46,794 nt of DNA from Thermofontimicrobium_A sp034505795 (GCA_034505795.1 JAPDQM010000021.1:1-46794); one strand, 5' to 3'. Positions 1 through 8,248 are shown, counted from the first letter of the stretch. Made by a program: numbers and translations. The notes: generated by a model not told the origin, from the letters alone.

Positions 1-1
1 G

Positions 2-1762
2 CCCAATATCAAACATGTGGATCTGGATGATTTGAGAAAACCTGCATTAGAAACGGGAATCAAGACCAAGTTTGGTTCGTATGGCTGGCGCTCGGCCATG
101 TCCAGCCGACTGGGAGGCAAATCGGTTTATCTGGGCAGCAGCAATGTCTGGCTGCCCAACCCGACAGATGTACAGAAAAACATCATCGAAAATGCGCCCG
201 AGCAGTTGCACAAGGTGCTCTATTACATGCGCACCCTCCCCTTCGTTCATCTGCGGCGGCAGATGGGCAATAATGGGGAGTTCAATCCCATCTGCAATTT
301 GTACATGTCCATTGCCGATCCCAAGAATTATCGCATCGCTTACATGTGGGGCAATACCATGTTCAAGCCGAGCAAGCGACCTGGGCCTGAATTTATTATG
401 ATTCATATCCCTGAGGAGCATCAGATTCGGCAACAGGTGCTGGCTTTGCCCGAGTACAATTTGAATATTTGCCTCGGCTCGGATTATATGGGCGAGGATA
501 AAAAAGGCTTTCTGCGCCAGGCCATGTGGTGGGCCGATGAACACGGCATGTTGGGACTGCATTCGGGCACTAAAACGGTTTACGTGCGGGATGTGAAGAC
601 CAATAAGATCAAAGTCTATGGCGTGTTTCTGTTCGGCTTAACAGCTACGGGAAAATCGACCTGGTCGTGCCATCAATTGGGTCTGGACTACAAGCAGGGC
701 GAGCGCACCGAAGCCACGCAGGATGATATTGTGTTTTTGAGAAACGATGGTTCGGCTTATGGCAGCGAGGCTAACTTCTTTGTGAAGACCGATGTCGATA
801 AAAATCTGCAGGAAGCCATGTACTACGCGCTGATCGACAAGACGGCATTGTACGAAAACGTGATGATCGACTCGGCGGGCAATCCCGATTTTTTGGACGA
901 GCGACTCTGCGCCAATGGTCGGGCCGTGATCCGCAAGGATAAATTGCGCATCCAGCGGGGGCGGAAATTGGTACCCATCGAATCGAAGACCATCAACCTG
1001 CCGTCGCTGGAGGAATTGGATGGACTGATCTTTGCCTTTATCACCCGCCGCAATACGATCATGCCCTTTGCCCAGCGGCTGACGCCTGAGCAGGGTGTGA
1101 TGGCCTATCTCTGGGGCGAGTCCACCCACAGTTTTGCCACCGTGCCAGCCAAGGCGGGCGAATCGGTGCGCATCGTGGGCACGGATGATTTCATCATCGG
1201 CTCAGAAGCCCGAAAAGTGAATCGGTTTTATAACATCATCATGAGTCTGGTGGAGAAATATCCTGGCAAGGTGCAATTCTTCCAGTATAACACGGGCGGC
1301 GTAGGCGAGATTTTGAACGAGTACATGGAAGGCAGCATCAAGAAAAAACAGTTGGTGCGCAAAGTCACCCGTGTGCCCATCGATCTCATGGCCGCCATCC
1401 AGCGGGGCGATCTGCGAGGATCGAACCAATATCGCAAGGGTATTTTCGGCACCGAGGAAATCGTCGGCTGCGAAGGCTATGATCTGAACCAATACAATCC
1501 ATTCAACCTCTACTCTCAGGAACAGATCGATACGTATTTGAGGGATATTGTCGAAGGCCGACGCAAATTCACCGAACGCATCGCCAATCAGGGATTGAAA
1601 CCTGAGATTGTGAAAATCGCTGAAGAATCATTTCAAATTGTCAAGTCATCCGAACCGAAGAAGGTCTTTATTCCTGATAAAACCAAAACAGAAGAAGCTG
1701 AAATTTCAGTGCCCAAAACCTGGGTGAGCAAGGTGAGACCGCCGAGGCCTGTGGGGTATTGA
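2..1762 (+). CDS. pckA: Phosphoenolpyruvate carboxykinase (ATP-type), 5' end outside the window
   Basis: Converts oxaloacetate and ATP to phosphoenolpyruvate, ADP and CO2 (gluconeogenic or anaplerotic step) in the cytosol. The frame is open to the left window edge, so the GTG at 17 is probably internal and the protein longer than the 587 codons seen. Counted from that GTG, a P-loop-like segment GLTATGKS lies at about residues 207-214, preceded by LHSGTKTVYVRD; further on are IDSAGNPDFLDE, FITRRNTIMPFAQRLTPEQG and TGGVGE. The P-loop differs from the GLSGTGKT of E. coli-type enzymes, so this is a divergent branch of the family. The last 207 bp are duplicated at 2505-2710 beyond a toxin-antitoxin pair. 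The family call is firm; nucleotide preference (ATP or GTP) is less so. Confidence 0.85.
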   Translation, partial: PNIKHVDLDDLRKPALETGIKTKFGSYGWRSAMSSRLGGKSVYLGSSNVWLPNPTDVQKNIIENAPEQLHKVLYYMRTLPFVHLRRQMGNNGEFNPICNLYMSIADPKNYRIAYMWGNTMFKPSKRPGPEFIMIHIPEEHQIRQQVLALPEYNLNICLGSDYMGEDKKGFLRQAMWWADEHGMLGLHSGTKTVYVRDVKTNKIKVYGVFLFGLTATGKSTWSCHQLGLDYKQGERTEATQDDIVFLRNDGSAYGSEANFFVKTDVDKNLQEAMYYALIDKTALYENVMIDSAGNPDFLDERLCANGRAVIRKDKLRIQRGRKLVPIESKTINLPSLEELDGLIFAFITRRNTIMPFAQRLTPEQGVMAYLWGESTHSFATVPAKAGESVRIVGTDDFIIGSEARKVNRFYNIIMSLVEKYPGKVQFFQYNTGGVGEILNEYMEGSIKKKQLVRKVTRVPIDLMAAIQRGDLRGSNQYRKGIFGTEEIVGCEGYDLNQYNPFNLYSQEQIDTYLRDIVEGRRKFTERIANQGLKPEIVKIAEESFQIVKSSEPKKVFIPDKTKTEEAEISVPKTWVSKVRPPRPVGY

Positions 1763-1897
1763 AGCATTTAAAGTAGACTCCTGATACTTTTCAAATAATT
1801 CTGATACTATTTTGAATTGCAAGTGTATTTAATGTTTTTAAAAATATCGGCTTTAAAAATGAGATTTTATTTTTGATTAAACCGAAGATAAAAATTT

Positions 1898-2191
1898 ATG
1901 AATATTGTCTACCGACTTCAAGGCCTCGAATTTGAATGGGATGAAAACAAAGCCAGGGCTAATGTCGCAAAGCATGGTGTTACTTTTGAAGAAGCGGCTG
2001 AAGCATTCTTTGATCCATTCTATCGAGAAGGTGATGCATCAATAAACGGGGAGCGACGAGATTTCATCATGGGATATTCGCTTTCTCAACGCTTGTTGTT
2101 GGTAGTTCATACTCAGCGTGGCGAGCGAACACGTATCATCTCAGCTCGCCTTGCCACTCGTTCAGAAAGGAAATTATATGAAGAAAGTTGA
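1898..2191 (+). CDS. brnT: BrnT-family toxin
   Basis: A 97-residue protein of the BrnT family, RelE-fold ribonuclease toxins of type II toxin-antitoxin systems. The hallmarks are visible: an N-terminal FEWDENKARANVAKHGVTFEEA segment (family pattern WDExKxxxNxxKHG), a middle ERRDFIMGYS strand and a C-terminal ERTRIISARLATRSERKLYE segment. Length matches the family. The stop overlaps the downstream antitoxin start by 14 bp, the usual toxin-first order for BrnTA. The pair lies between two copies of the 3' end of pckA, so it is probably an acquired element. Symbol assigned by family resemblance only. Confidence 0.88.
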   Translation: MNIVYRLQGLEFEWDENKARANVAKHGVTFEEAAEAFFDPFYREGDASINGERRDFIMGYSLSQRLLLVVHTQRGERTRIISARLATRSERKLYEES

Positions 2192-2501
2192 AGAAAAAAT
2201 TCAATTGCGTTTTCGCCAGCGCGAGGCAGAAAAAGTGTCCCTTGAGATACCAAAAGACGCGCTGGATTCCATCAGAAAAGTTGCTGGCATTCGAGATATG
2301 TCTGTTCAAGCCTTACTTAAATTTTATATCGGACAGGGTTTGCGCCAGGATTTATCGCGACTATTTGTCGATCGTGTGCTGGATAAAACTGCTGAAGTTC
2401 TTGGCAGACATATCCAATCCGAAGAAGAAATCTCAGCGATTATGCGAGAGATTCAAGAAGCAAGAGCGCAAGTCAGCAGTGAACCTGAACTAGCAGTTTA
2501 A
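2178..2501 (+). CDS. Antitoxin partner of BrnT (ribbon-helix-helix-like)
   Basis: A 107-residue protein starting at ATG 2178, inside the end of brnT, with AAAGGA a few bases upstream. A longer frame opens at 2118 but would overlap the toxin by over 70 bp without a ribosome site. The sequence has KVSLEIPKDALDSIRKVAG followed by MSVQALLKFYIGQGLRQDL, which reads as a strand and two helices of a CopG/ribbon-helix-helix DNA-binding fold. The C-terminal 45 residues are acidic and helical, as expected of a toxin-binding tail. By position it neutralises the BrnT-like toxin and may autoregulate the pair. It is not a close match in memory to classical BrnA, so the family is inferred from context. Confidence 0.75.
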   Translation: MKKVEEKIQLRFRQREAEKVSLEIPKDALDSIRKVAGIRDMSVQALLKFYIGQGLRQDLSRLFVDRVLDKTAEVLGRHIQSEEEISAIMREIQEARAQVSSEPELAV

Positions 2502-2504
2502 TTT

Positions 2505-2710
2505 GATAGAAGCAAATTTGCCGAGCGAATTGCCATCAGGGCTTGAAACCAGAGATTGTCAAATTTGCTGAAGAATCATTTCAGATTGCCAGCGGATTGG
2601 AGCCGAAGAAGGTCCTTATTCCTGATAAAACCAAAACAGAAGAAGCTGAAATTTCAGTGCCCAAGAGCTGGGTGAGCAAGGTGGAACCGCCGAGGCCTGT
2701 GGGGTATTGA
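2505..2710 (+). pseudogene. Decayed duplicate of the pckA 3' end
   Basis: This stretch repeats the last 207 bp of pckA (1556-1762), ending at the same TGA. The final 100 bp or so are nearly identical; the first half is more diverged. One base is missing in GCC-ATCAGG against GCCAATCAGG in pckA, so the frame is broken, and no start codon precedes it. It begins 3 bp after the antitoxin stop. It is a non-coding remnant that, with the intact pckA end, brackets the toxin-antitoxin genes. Confidence 0.9.
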
Positions 2711-2749
2711 GCTCTCTTTAATTCATTTAATTTAAACGAGGCCAGTTTC

Positions 2750-2974
2750 ATGAAAACAGATGAAATTCTTTCAACTGTAGATTATCTGCCAATTGATATC
2801 AAGCTTCAATTGGTTGATCGACTGCTGAGTAGCATAAATCCCTCTCAGAAAGAAATTAATGAATTGTGGGCTATTGAAGCAGAAAAAAGGGTTGAAGAAA
2901 TAAAAGCGGGTAAAGTAAAGCTAATCGATGGAGAAGAGGTATTCAAAGAAATCAGAGAGAGAGTTTCCAGATGA
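2750..2974 (+). CDS. Addiction module component, antitoxin family (TIGR02574-like)
   Basis: A 74-residue acidic, all-helical protein with the layout of the putative addiction module component family (TIGR02574): an N-terminal helix ending LPIDIKLQLVDRLLSSI, then ELWAIEAEKRVEEIKAGKVKLIDGEEVFKEIRERV. The GEEVF..IR tail is typical. Members usually sit directly before a RelE/ParE toxin; here the next gene is a DUF2283 protein and no RelE-like frame follows. It is therefore either an orphan antitoxin or part of an unusual pair. The stop TGA overlaps the region just before the next ATG, so the two genes are translationally coupled. Confidence 0.8.
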   Translation: MKTDEILSTVDYLPIDIKLQLVDRLLSSINPSQKEINELWAIEAEKRVEEIKAGKVKLIDGEEVFKEIRERVSR

Positions 2975-2975
2975 A

Positions 2976-3188
2976 ATGAGAATCACTTATGATCTAGAAG
3001 TCGACGCAATGTACATCCGCTTTCAAGAAACCACGGTGACTATCAAGCATCTTGGCGAAGGCATCGCTGCCGATTTTGATGCCGATGGAAATTTAGCTGG
3101 CATTGAGATATTGGATGTTCTGAAAAGACTGGGAAAAAAGGATATATTCAAGCAAGTTATTTTAGAAGACGTAGCATTGGCACAATGA
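2976..3188 (+). CDS. DUF2283 protein
   Basis: A 70-residue protein starting at ATG 2976, one base after the upstream stop; an in-frame ATG at 2928 lies inside the previous gene and is less likely. The sequence ITYDLEVDAMYIRF, then GEGIAADFDADGNLAGIEILDV, is the characteristic small beta-rich DUF2283 pattern (Y....DalYI.......DxxGnlvGIEIL). The biochemical function of the family is unknown; members often sit beside a DUF4258 or other toxin-like gene in presumed toxin-antitoxin pairs. Here it follows an addiction-module component. A hairpin terminator lies 23 bp downstream. Confidence 0.85.
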   Translation: MRITYDLEVDAMYIRFQETTVTIKHLGEGIAADFDADGNLAGIEILDVLKRLGKKDIFKQVILEDVALAQ

Positions 3189-3210
3189 AAAGATTCACAT
3201 TTGGGACTGA

Positions 3211-3232
3211 CGGGAGGCTTATAATCCTCCCG
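3211..3232. terminator. Hairpin between convergent genes
   Basis: CGGGAGG and CCTCCCG form a 7-bp perfect stem around an 8-base loop, followed by a T-rich stretch. It lies between the DUF2283 gene (+) and the convergent membrane-protein gene (-), so it could terminate from both sides. Confidence 0.55.
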
Positions 3233-3241
3233 CCAATGTCT

Positions 3242-3691
3242 TTATTTCTTCCCACTTGCCCTCACCCCCAGCGCCGAAAGAATCACCATCACAAACCCGA
3301 TCCCTGTCCCAATCAATCCCGCTTTGATCTCATGGCTGGTGATCCGCCTCACCACAAAGCCGCTCAGCTTTTGCTCAATCGCAACATAGGTGAAGACCAG
3401 CATGAAAATGCCCAACGCGGCCAGCGTCATCAGCAAAACTTTGAACCAGGTAATCGATAGTCCCTTCCAATACCAGAGAAATAATAACAATACCAGAATT
3501 GCAAAAGCTGGGATCAGCCACAGCGGGGCCGCTTTTTGCGCAAAAGTTAAGCCCGAGCCAATGATCTTCTTGCCGCTGCAGCTCACCTCCAGCCAGGGCA
3601 GAAAGAAACAAACCAGAATGATAACAGCACCTGTTGGGGATAACCAGGCCATCAGGCTGCTTCGAGAGGAATTGGTGTTCTGTTGCTCCAT
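3242..3691 (-). CDS. Small multi-pass membrane protein, unknown function
   Basis: A 149-residue protein with four predicted membrane helices: about residues 20-36 (GAVIILVCFFLPWLEV), 57-75 (PLWLIPAFAILVLLLFLWYW), 82-104 (WFKVLLMTLAALGIFMLVFTY) and 124-144 (GLIGTGIGFVMVILSALGV). The FFLPWLEVSCSGKKIIGSG segment after helix 1 resembles a loop seen in many uncharacterised small bacterial membrane proteins. No catalytic motif is visible. It is a single gene, convergent with the toxin-antitoxin genes and divergent from the PAP2 phosphatase gene. I do not recognise a function. Confidence 0.7.
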   Translation of the reverse strand: MEQQNTNSSRSSLMAWLSPTGAVIILVCFFLPWLEVSCSGKKIIGSGLTFAQKAAPLWLIPAFAILVLLLFLWYWKGLSITWFKVLLMTLAALGIFMLVFTYVAIEQKLSGFVVRRITSHEIKAGLIGTGIGFVMVILSALGVRASGKK

Positions 3692-3721
3692 TGGAATTTT
3701 CCGTTTTTGGTTAGGTTCTGA

Positions 3722-3839
3722 AAGGCTGACGCCTTAACTCCCATCCTGGGCATCATAATAAAAAATTTTTTAACTATTGTCAAGAATTAAAATAAAATTC
3801 CTCAAAAAAATGAACTGCAAGGCTGACGCCTGAACTCCC
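3722..3839. repeat. Pair of 21-bp direct repeats
   Basis: AAGGCTGACGCCTTAACTCCC at 3722-3742 recurs at 3819-3839 with one mismatch (T to G). Each contains the small palindrome AGGCTGACGCCT. Both lie in the AT-rich gap upstream of the PAP2 gene and look like a REP-type intergenic repeat. Confidence 0.7.
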
Positions 3840-3937
3840 GATTTATTTTTTAATTCTGTACCTGAAATAACTGTTGCCAACCGAGGAAAATTTTCTTATA
3901 TTCAGTCAATCAACAATAACAAAAACCAGGCTACTGA

Positions 3938-5113
3938 ATGATCGGAATTAAAAAAAAATATATCATCCTTTTTCTCGAAATCCTCTCTCTTGCAATTCTT
4001 ACGCTCCTCATCTCCTATTTTGATCTGGATATCAAAATTCAACGCCTGTTCTATCGCGGCGATTCCACGTCGGTCTGGTTTCAAAAAGATAATCCCTTCT
4101 GGCGCTTCGGTTATCACTACGGCACGCTGCCAGCCATCTTGCTGGCGTTTGCTGCCGTGGTCGGTTTGGTGTTAAGCTGGATCAAGCCCAGGCTGAAAAG
4201 TTGGCGCCGATATTTTTTGCTGATCATCCTCACGCTGATCATCGGCCCAGGCTTATTGGTCAACGCCATTTTCAAAGACCACTGGGGCCGACCACGTCCC
4301 CGCCAGGTTCAGGAGTTCGGCGGCAAGTGGGAATTCAAAGAGGTGTGGGAGCCTGGCACGCCAGGCAAAGGCAAGTCGTTTCCCTGCGGTCATTGCTCTA
4401 TGGGCTTCTTTTTCATCACGCTTTATTATGGCTGGAAACGAAAGCGCAGATGGCTGGCTTATTCCAGCTTGATTTTTAGCATAGCGATGGGCCTGTTTAT
4501 CGGCTTTGCTCGCATTTCCCAGGGAGGACATTTTTTTTCCGACGTGATCTGGTCGGCCGGCCTCACCTATCTCACGGCCACCGTGCTGTACTATTTCATC
4601 CTGAAAATTCCCGAGCACGAAACCAAGGCGGCACTATCACCCTCGGCCCACCAGTCGGTTGCCACCAATCCCCGGAAGCGCCTGCTACTCGCCATTGCCA
4701 TTGTGATTGCGCTGGTGATCTCGATTTTTACATTTCTCTTTTCGAAGCCGTTCTATCGGGAATCCAATCATCAAATTGGCAAAGATCCAATCGTTAAGCA
4801 TATTCGGCTGCACTTTGATGTCAATCGTGGGGATATCATCCTGCGCCGCGGCGTGTTTGAACCAGCAATTCATATCAAAACCACTGCCCAGGGATTTGGT
4901 TTTCCCAGATACCATTTCCTCAGCAACCTGATCCAGCAAACCCAAAATGACACGCTGCTGGCGACATATCATTTCGAACTAAAGGGCTTATTCAATGAGA
5001 TCGATGTCCAGACTATGGTAGAAATCGATTCCCTGATGCTTGTAAGCATCACTGGCGGTAGCCAGAATGGGAGTCTATTTTTTGAAGCGCCAATGTTCAA
5101 ATCAACTCATTGA
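3938..5113 (+). CDS. PAP2-family membrane phosphatase with extra C-terminal domain
   Basis: An inner-membrane acid phosphatase of the PAP2 superfamily, which dephosphorylates lipid phosphates such as undecaprenyl diphosphate, phosphatidylglycerol phosphate or lipid A. The three catalytic motifs are present: KDHWGRPRP (K-x6-RP) near residue 112, FPCGH (Cys replaces Ser of the usual PSGH) near 146, and ARISQGGHFFSD (R-x5-H-x3-D) near 190. About six membrane helices fall within residues 1-225. A further helix near 250-268 is followed by about 120 residues of beta-rich, presumably periplasmic sequence not found in minimal PAP2 enzymes. The PCGH variant is seen in some lipid A phosphatase-like relatives. 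The substrate cannot be read from sequence. Confidence 0.85.
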   Translation: MIGIKKKYIILFLEILSLAILTLLISYFDLDIKIQRLFYRGDSTSVWFQKDNPFWRFGYHYGTLPAILLAFAAVVGLVLSWIKPRLKSWRRYFLLIILTLIIGPGLLVNAIFKDHWGRPRPRQVQEFGGKWEFKEVWEPGTPGKGKSFPCGHCSMGFFFITLYYGWKRKRRWLAYSSLIFSIAMGLFIGFARISQGGHFFSDVIWSAGLTYLTATVLYYFILKIPEHETKAALSPSAHQSVATNPRKRLLLAIAIVIALVISIFTFLFSKPFYRESNHQIGKDPIVKHIRLHFDVNRGDIILRRGVFEPAIHIKTTAQGFGFPRYHFLSNLIQQTQNDTLLATYHFELKGLFNEIDVQTMVEIDSLMLVSITGGSQNGSLFFEAPMFKSTH

Positions 5114-5187
5114 AATGATAGAGCAACGCATTAAAATGCCTGCTCACTGCTGCAGACATTGGGCCGATATTACAGGAGAAAAAGAGC

Positions 5188-6345
5188 ATGAAAGAAAATC
5201 TCTCGCCAACCGAACTCACCAACCTTATCCGCTCGGTCTTTTCGCCTCGAGCCGGAGACAAAAATTTGGCCATTCTGCTGGATGTGCCGGATCAGGTCGT
5301 CCCCGACAATGCCGACTGGCGCAACCGCCGTGAACTGGCGCAGGATTGGCATCGAACATTATCCGCCGCCAAACACGAATTGGCCCTGGATCGTGTCGAT
5401 CTAATCTTTTATCCCAATGTCCATAGCAACAATGCCGATTTGCCAGAGGTCGCCTTTTTCTATCACGGCAATGCCGCAATCGTCGATGCCAGCCTGCTCT
5501 CCAGCCAGGGACAACCGTTCGCCTTCGAGCTGCAACTGGCTCGCTACCAAATGCTTCTGGCGCCAACCGAATTTTCGACTACCGCCCCCTTGAAGCTGCT
5601 GGCGAAAAAATATCAATTTCGTGCAGCCACCATGCCCGGCTTTTCTGCCGCCATGATTCCAGCCCTGCGCTTGGATTATGAAGAAATCACCCGGCGGGTG
5701 GATAGCATCAAAAAATATCTCGATGCGGCAGTTGGCATGACTATCGATTTTGTCACTTCGATCGGCGATCAGTACCAGATCTATTTTGACCTGCGATTTC
5801 GGACCGCCCATGCCAGTGGCGGCCGCTTTCCCGAGCCTGGCGTGGCTGGCAATCTGCCCAGCGGCGAAGCCTATATCGTCCCCTATGAAGGTGAACGAGG
5901 CGAGCCAAGCCAGTCCCATGGGATTCTGCCAGTTCAATTTGGTGAGGAAATCGTATTGTATCAGATCGAAGAAAATGTTGCGCGAAAGATATTGAGCCAG
6001 GGTGAAAAGTCATCTGAAGAAGCTCAAAAAATAAAGGAGGAGCCAGCTTATGCCAACATTGCGGAGATCGGTTTTGGAGTCTTAGCTGATTTTGGAGTCA
6101 AACCAATTGGCGAGATTTTGCTCGATGAAAAGCTGGGATTGCACATTGCTTTTGGCCGCAGCGATCACTTCGGTGGCGCGGTGGGTGTAAAGGACTTTTC
6201 TTCAACCGAAAAGGTCATCCATATCGATCGCATCTATATCCCTGAAACCCAGCCCCAAATCGTTCCCGAAAAAGTCCAGCTACAGTTTGAGGGAGATGCT
6301 CAACTCCTGCTGATGGCCCATGATGACTATCAAATCTGGGTGTAA
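5188..6345 (+). CDS. M29-like aminopeptidase-family metalloprotein
   Basis: A 385-residue protein resembling the thermophilic aminopeptidase family (M29, AmpS/aminopeptidase T) and the related NicX-type enzymes. The C-terminal half carries the family metal-site order: NLPSGEAY (Glu227), AEIGFG (Glu293), LLDEK (Glu314), GLHIAFG (His319), DHFGG (His327) and VIHIDRIYIP (His345, Asp347). These are candidate ligands for two divalent metals. The N-terminal half is an alpha/beta region of about 200 residues. It could cleave N-terminal amino acids or be a ring-cleaving relative; sequence alone does not decide. ATG 5188 is preceded by ACAGGAGAAAAAG, a good ribosome site. It probably forms its own transcript. 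Confidence 0.7.
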   Translation: MKENLSPTELTNLIRSVFSPRAGDKNLAILLDVPDQVVPDNADWRNRRELAQDWHRTLSAAKHELALDRVDLIFYPNVHSNNADLPEVAFFYHGNAAIVDASLLSSQGQPFAFELQLARYQMLLAPTEFSTTAPLKLLAKKYQFRAATMPGFSAAMIPALRLDYEEITRRVDSIKKYLDAAVGMTIDFVTSIGDQYQIYFDLRFRTAHASGGRFPEPGVAGNLPSGEAYIVPYEGERGEPSQSHGILPVQFGEEIVLYQIEENVARKILSQGEKSSEEAQKIKEEPAYANIAEIGFGVLADFGVKPIGEILLDEKLGLHIAFGRSDHFGGAVGVKDFSSTEKVIHIDRIYIPETQPQIVPEKVQLQFEGDAQLLLMAHDDYQIWV

Positions 6346-6518
6346 ATCGAATATAACTGGAGTTCATGATATCACCCACCCCAGGCGCTGCCCGATCGAA
6401 TTTTTTAAACGTTGTATCCTGCTAAACGCCGGACAGCGCCCTGCAACTCTTTGCCAACCCACAGTCCCGAAATCCATCCCCATCCCCCCTGCTTTCCCAG
6501 CGCCCATCGCTTCGTTCC

Positions 6519-6660
6519 CCCATTACTCCATTACTCCATTACTCCAGTACTCCAGTACTCCATTCGTCATTGCTCCACTACTCCAACCACCCGATCACCT
6601 CCATATACCATTATTCCATTATTCCATTTTTCCTTTTACCATCCCTCCATTTCTCCAACA
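6519..6660. repeat. Degenerate octanucleotide tract (CCATTACT)n
   Basis: From 6519 the sequence is a run of 8-base units CCATTACT: three perfect copies, two of CCAGTACT, then progressively degenerate units through about 6660 (CCACTACT, CCATTATT, CCATTTCT). The whole 430-bp gap between the M29-like gene and argJ is C/T-rich on the + strand. Frames through this tract (6320-6766) have low-complexity protein sequence and are not genes. I see no hairpin terminator in the gap. Confidence 0.85.
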
Positions 6661-6775
6661 CTTCCTGCCCCAATGTCACAGCAATGTAAAAATTTTCCAG
6701 CAGCCAAAATATCTATTGATTTTTAAATTAATTTTTCATTTATTTGCAGCTTTAAATTTTGGGTAGGGGATGCCA

Positions 6776-7984
6776 ATGAATCAAATCAAGATCTCCGATG
6801 GCTCGGTCACCACACCCTTGGGTTTTCAGGCATGTGGGATTCGCTGTGGGATCAAGCAGCAGGGCTCAGATTTAGCGCTGATAGTCAGTGAGGTACCAGC
6901 CACCGTCGCCGCCTTGTTTACCAGCAACCGCATGAAGGCGGCACCAATTCTGGTAAGCCAGGACCATGTTCGTGCTGGCATGGCCCGCGCCATTGTCATC
7001 AATAGCGGTAACGCCAATGCTTGCACCGGGCCGCAGGGCCTAGCCGATGCCCGCACCATGACGCAAATCGCTGGTCGAGAATTGCACATCGATCCATCTC
7101 ACGTGCTGGTCGCCTCCACCGGCGTCATCGGCCATTATCTACCCATGGAGCTGATCGAGGCCGGCATTGTCCAGGCCTGTCACCAGCTCTCGCCCACGGG
7201 TGGCATCGCAGCCGCTCAGGCGATTATGACGACGGATACCAGGCCCAAGCATTTTGCGGTGGAATTCGACATCGATGGGCATCGCTGCCATATCGGCGCC
7301 ATCGCCAAAGGCAGCGGCATGATCCATCCCCGGCTGGCGACCATGATTGCCGTTTTCACCACCGACGTAGCAATTGATCACCAGATGCTGCATCACGCCC
7401 TAACGGCAGCAGCAGAAGATACCATCAATGCCCTAACCATAGATGGTGAGACCAGTACCAACGACGTCGTATTCATCCTCGCCAACGGCCTCGCCAAAAA
7501 TCAGCCTATCACCACAAAAGGGCCAGGCTATCATCAATTTGCAGCAGCACTGAAAGCGGTCGCTCAGGCCATTACTCGTGAGCTGGCAGCGGATGGCGAA
7601 GGGGCCACCAAATTGGTCACCGTGACCGTGGAACAGGCCGCCAGCAGCGACGAAGCATTTCGAGCCGCCAAAGCCATCGCCAATTCCATGCTGGTAAAAA
7701 CTGCCATCTTCGGTCGGGATCCCAATTGGGGACGGGTGATCTCAGCAGTCGGTGCCAGCGGCGTGACCATCAATCCCGATCGAATTGCCATTCGATTCGC
7801 TGGTATTGCGGTGGCTGAAAACGGCGCTGCTACCCAATATGATCTGGCCGCAATGAAAACCGCTCTCCAGCAACCCGAAATTGCCATATCGGTAGCCCTT
7901 GGTGTTGGTATTGCCTCTGCCACCGTGTATACGTGTGATCTGACTTATGATTATATCAGAATCAACGCTGAGTATCACACGTGA
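6776..7984 (+). CDS. argJ: Bifunctional ornithine acetyltransferase / N-acetylglutamate synthase
   Basis: ArgJ transfers acetyl from N-acetylornithine to glutamate (and in bifunctional forms from acetyl-CoA), recycling acetyl in arginine synthesis. The proenzyme is autocleaved before a nucleophilic Thr; here the motif is KGSGMIHPRLATM, with that Thr at residue 189 (191 from the upstream ATG). Other signature parts are NSGNANACTG, STGVIG and DPNWGRVISAVG. An ATG at 6770 precedes the one chosen; AGGGGA lies five bases before 6776 and overlaps 6770, so 6776 is preferred. Length (402 residues) is normal. It leads the cluster argJ-argC-argB-argD-NAGS, although a 264-bp gap separates it from argC. 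Confidence 0.95.
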   Translation: MNQIKISDGSVTTPLGFQACGIRCGIKQQGSDLALIVSEVPATVAALFTSNRMKAAPILVSQDHVRAGMARAIVINSGNANACTGPQGLADARTMTQIAGRELHIDPSHVLVASTGVIGHYLPMELIEAGIVQACHQLSPTGGIAAAQAIMTTDTRPKHFAVEFDIDGHRCHIGAIAKGSGMIHPRLATMIAVFTTDVAIDHQMLHHALTAAAEDTINALTIDGETSTNDVVFILANGLAKNQPITTKGPGYHQFAAALKAVAQAITRELAADGEGATKLVTVTVEQAASSDEAFRAAKAIANSMLVKTAIFGRDPNWGRVISAVGASGVTINPDRIAIRFAGIAVAENGAATQYDLAAMKTALQQPEIAISVALGVGIASATVYTCDLTYDYIRINAEYHT

Positions 7985-8007
7985 CATCAGCATCCAGGAG
8001 CTAGATA

Positions 8008-8032
8008 TTGGTCACAAAAGGCCTTTGACCAA
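8008..8032. terminator. Possible hairpin after argJ
   Basis: TTGGTCA and TGACCAA flank AAAGGCCTTT-like sequence, giving a nearly continuous stem. No T-run follows, so function as an intrinsic terminator is doubtful; it may be an attenuating or protecting hairpin in the argJ-argC gap. Confidence 0.3.
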
Positions 8033-8248
8033 AAACTGAAAAAATGAATACCAGATCGAAAATCCATCTGCGGCAGGCGTCTCTTTTTATACAAGCCGAC
8101 ATTTTTCGGACACAAAACGATCTGAGATTTCTTTGGATGTTTTACTTAATCGGGCATGAAGGGAGTTCACCTTTTTCATTTTCATCAGATCTTTGCAGTC
8201 ATACTTTTCTGCTACTTGCTTGATCAAATATTCGCAGGAGCGATATAC

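Noticed and set aside
47..562. Long frame antisense to pckA
   Set aside because: It lies wholly opposite a well-conserved enzyme gene, has no recognisable domain and no ribosome site. It mirrors the codon bias of the + strand gene.
3185..3460. 91-residue frame after the DUF2283 gene
   Set aside because: It is antisense to a coherent four-helix membrane protein and has no family features.
5401..5937. 178-residue antisense frame opposite the M29-like gene
   Set aside because: Composition is Gly/His-rich as expected from reading the complement of a biased gene, and the sense frame carries metal-site motifs.
6320..6766. 148-residue frame before argJ
   Set aside because: It overlaps the previous gene's end and runs through the octanucleotide tract; its sequence is low-complexity Pro/Ser/His.
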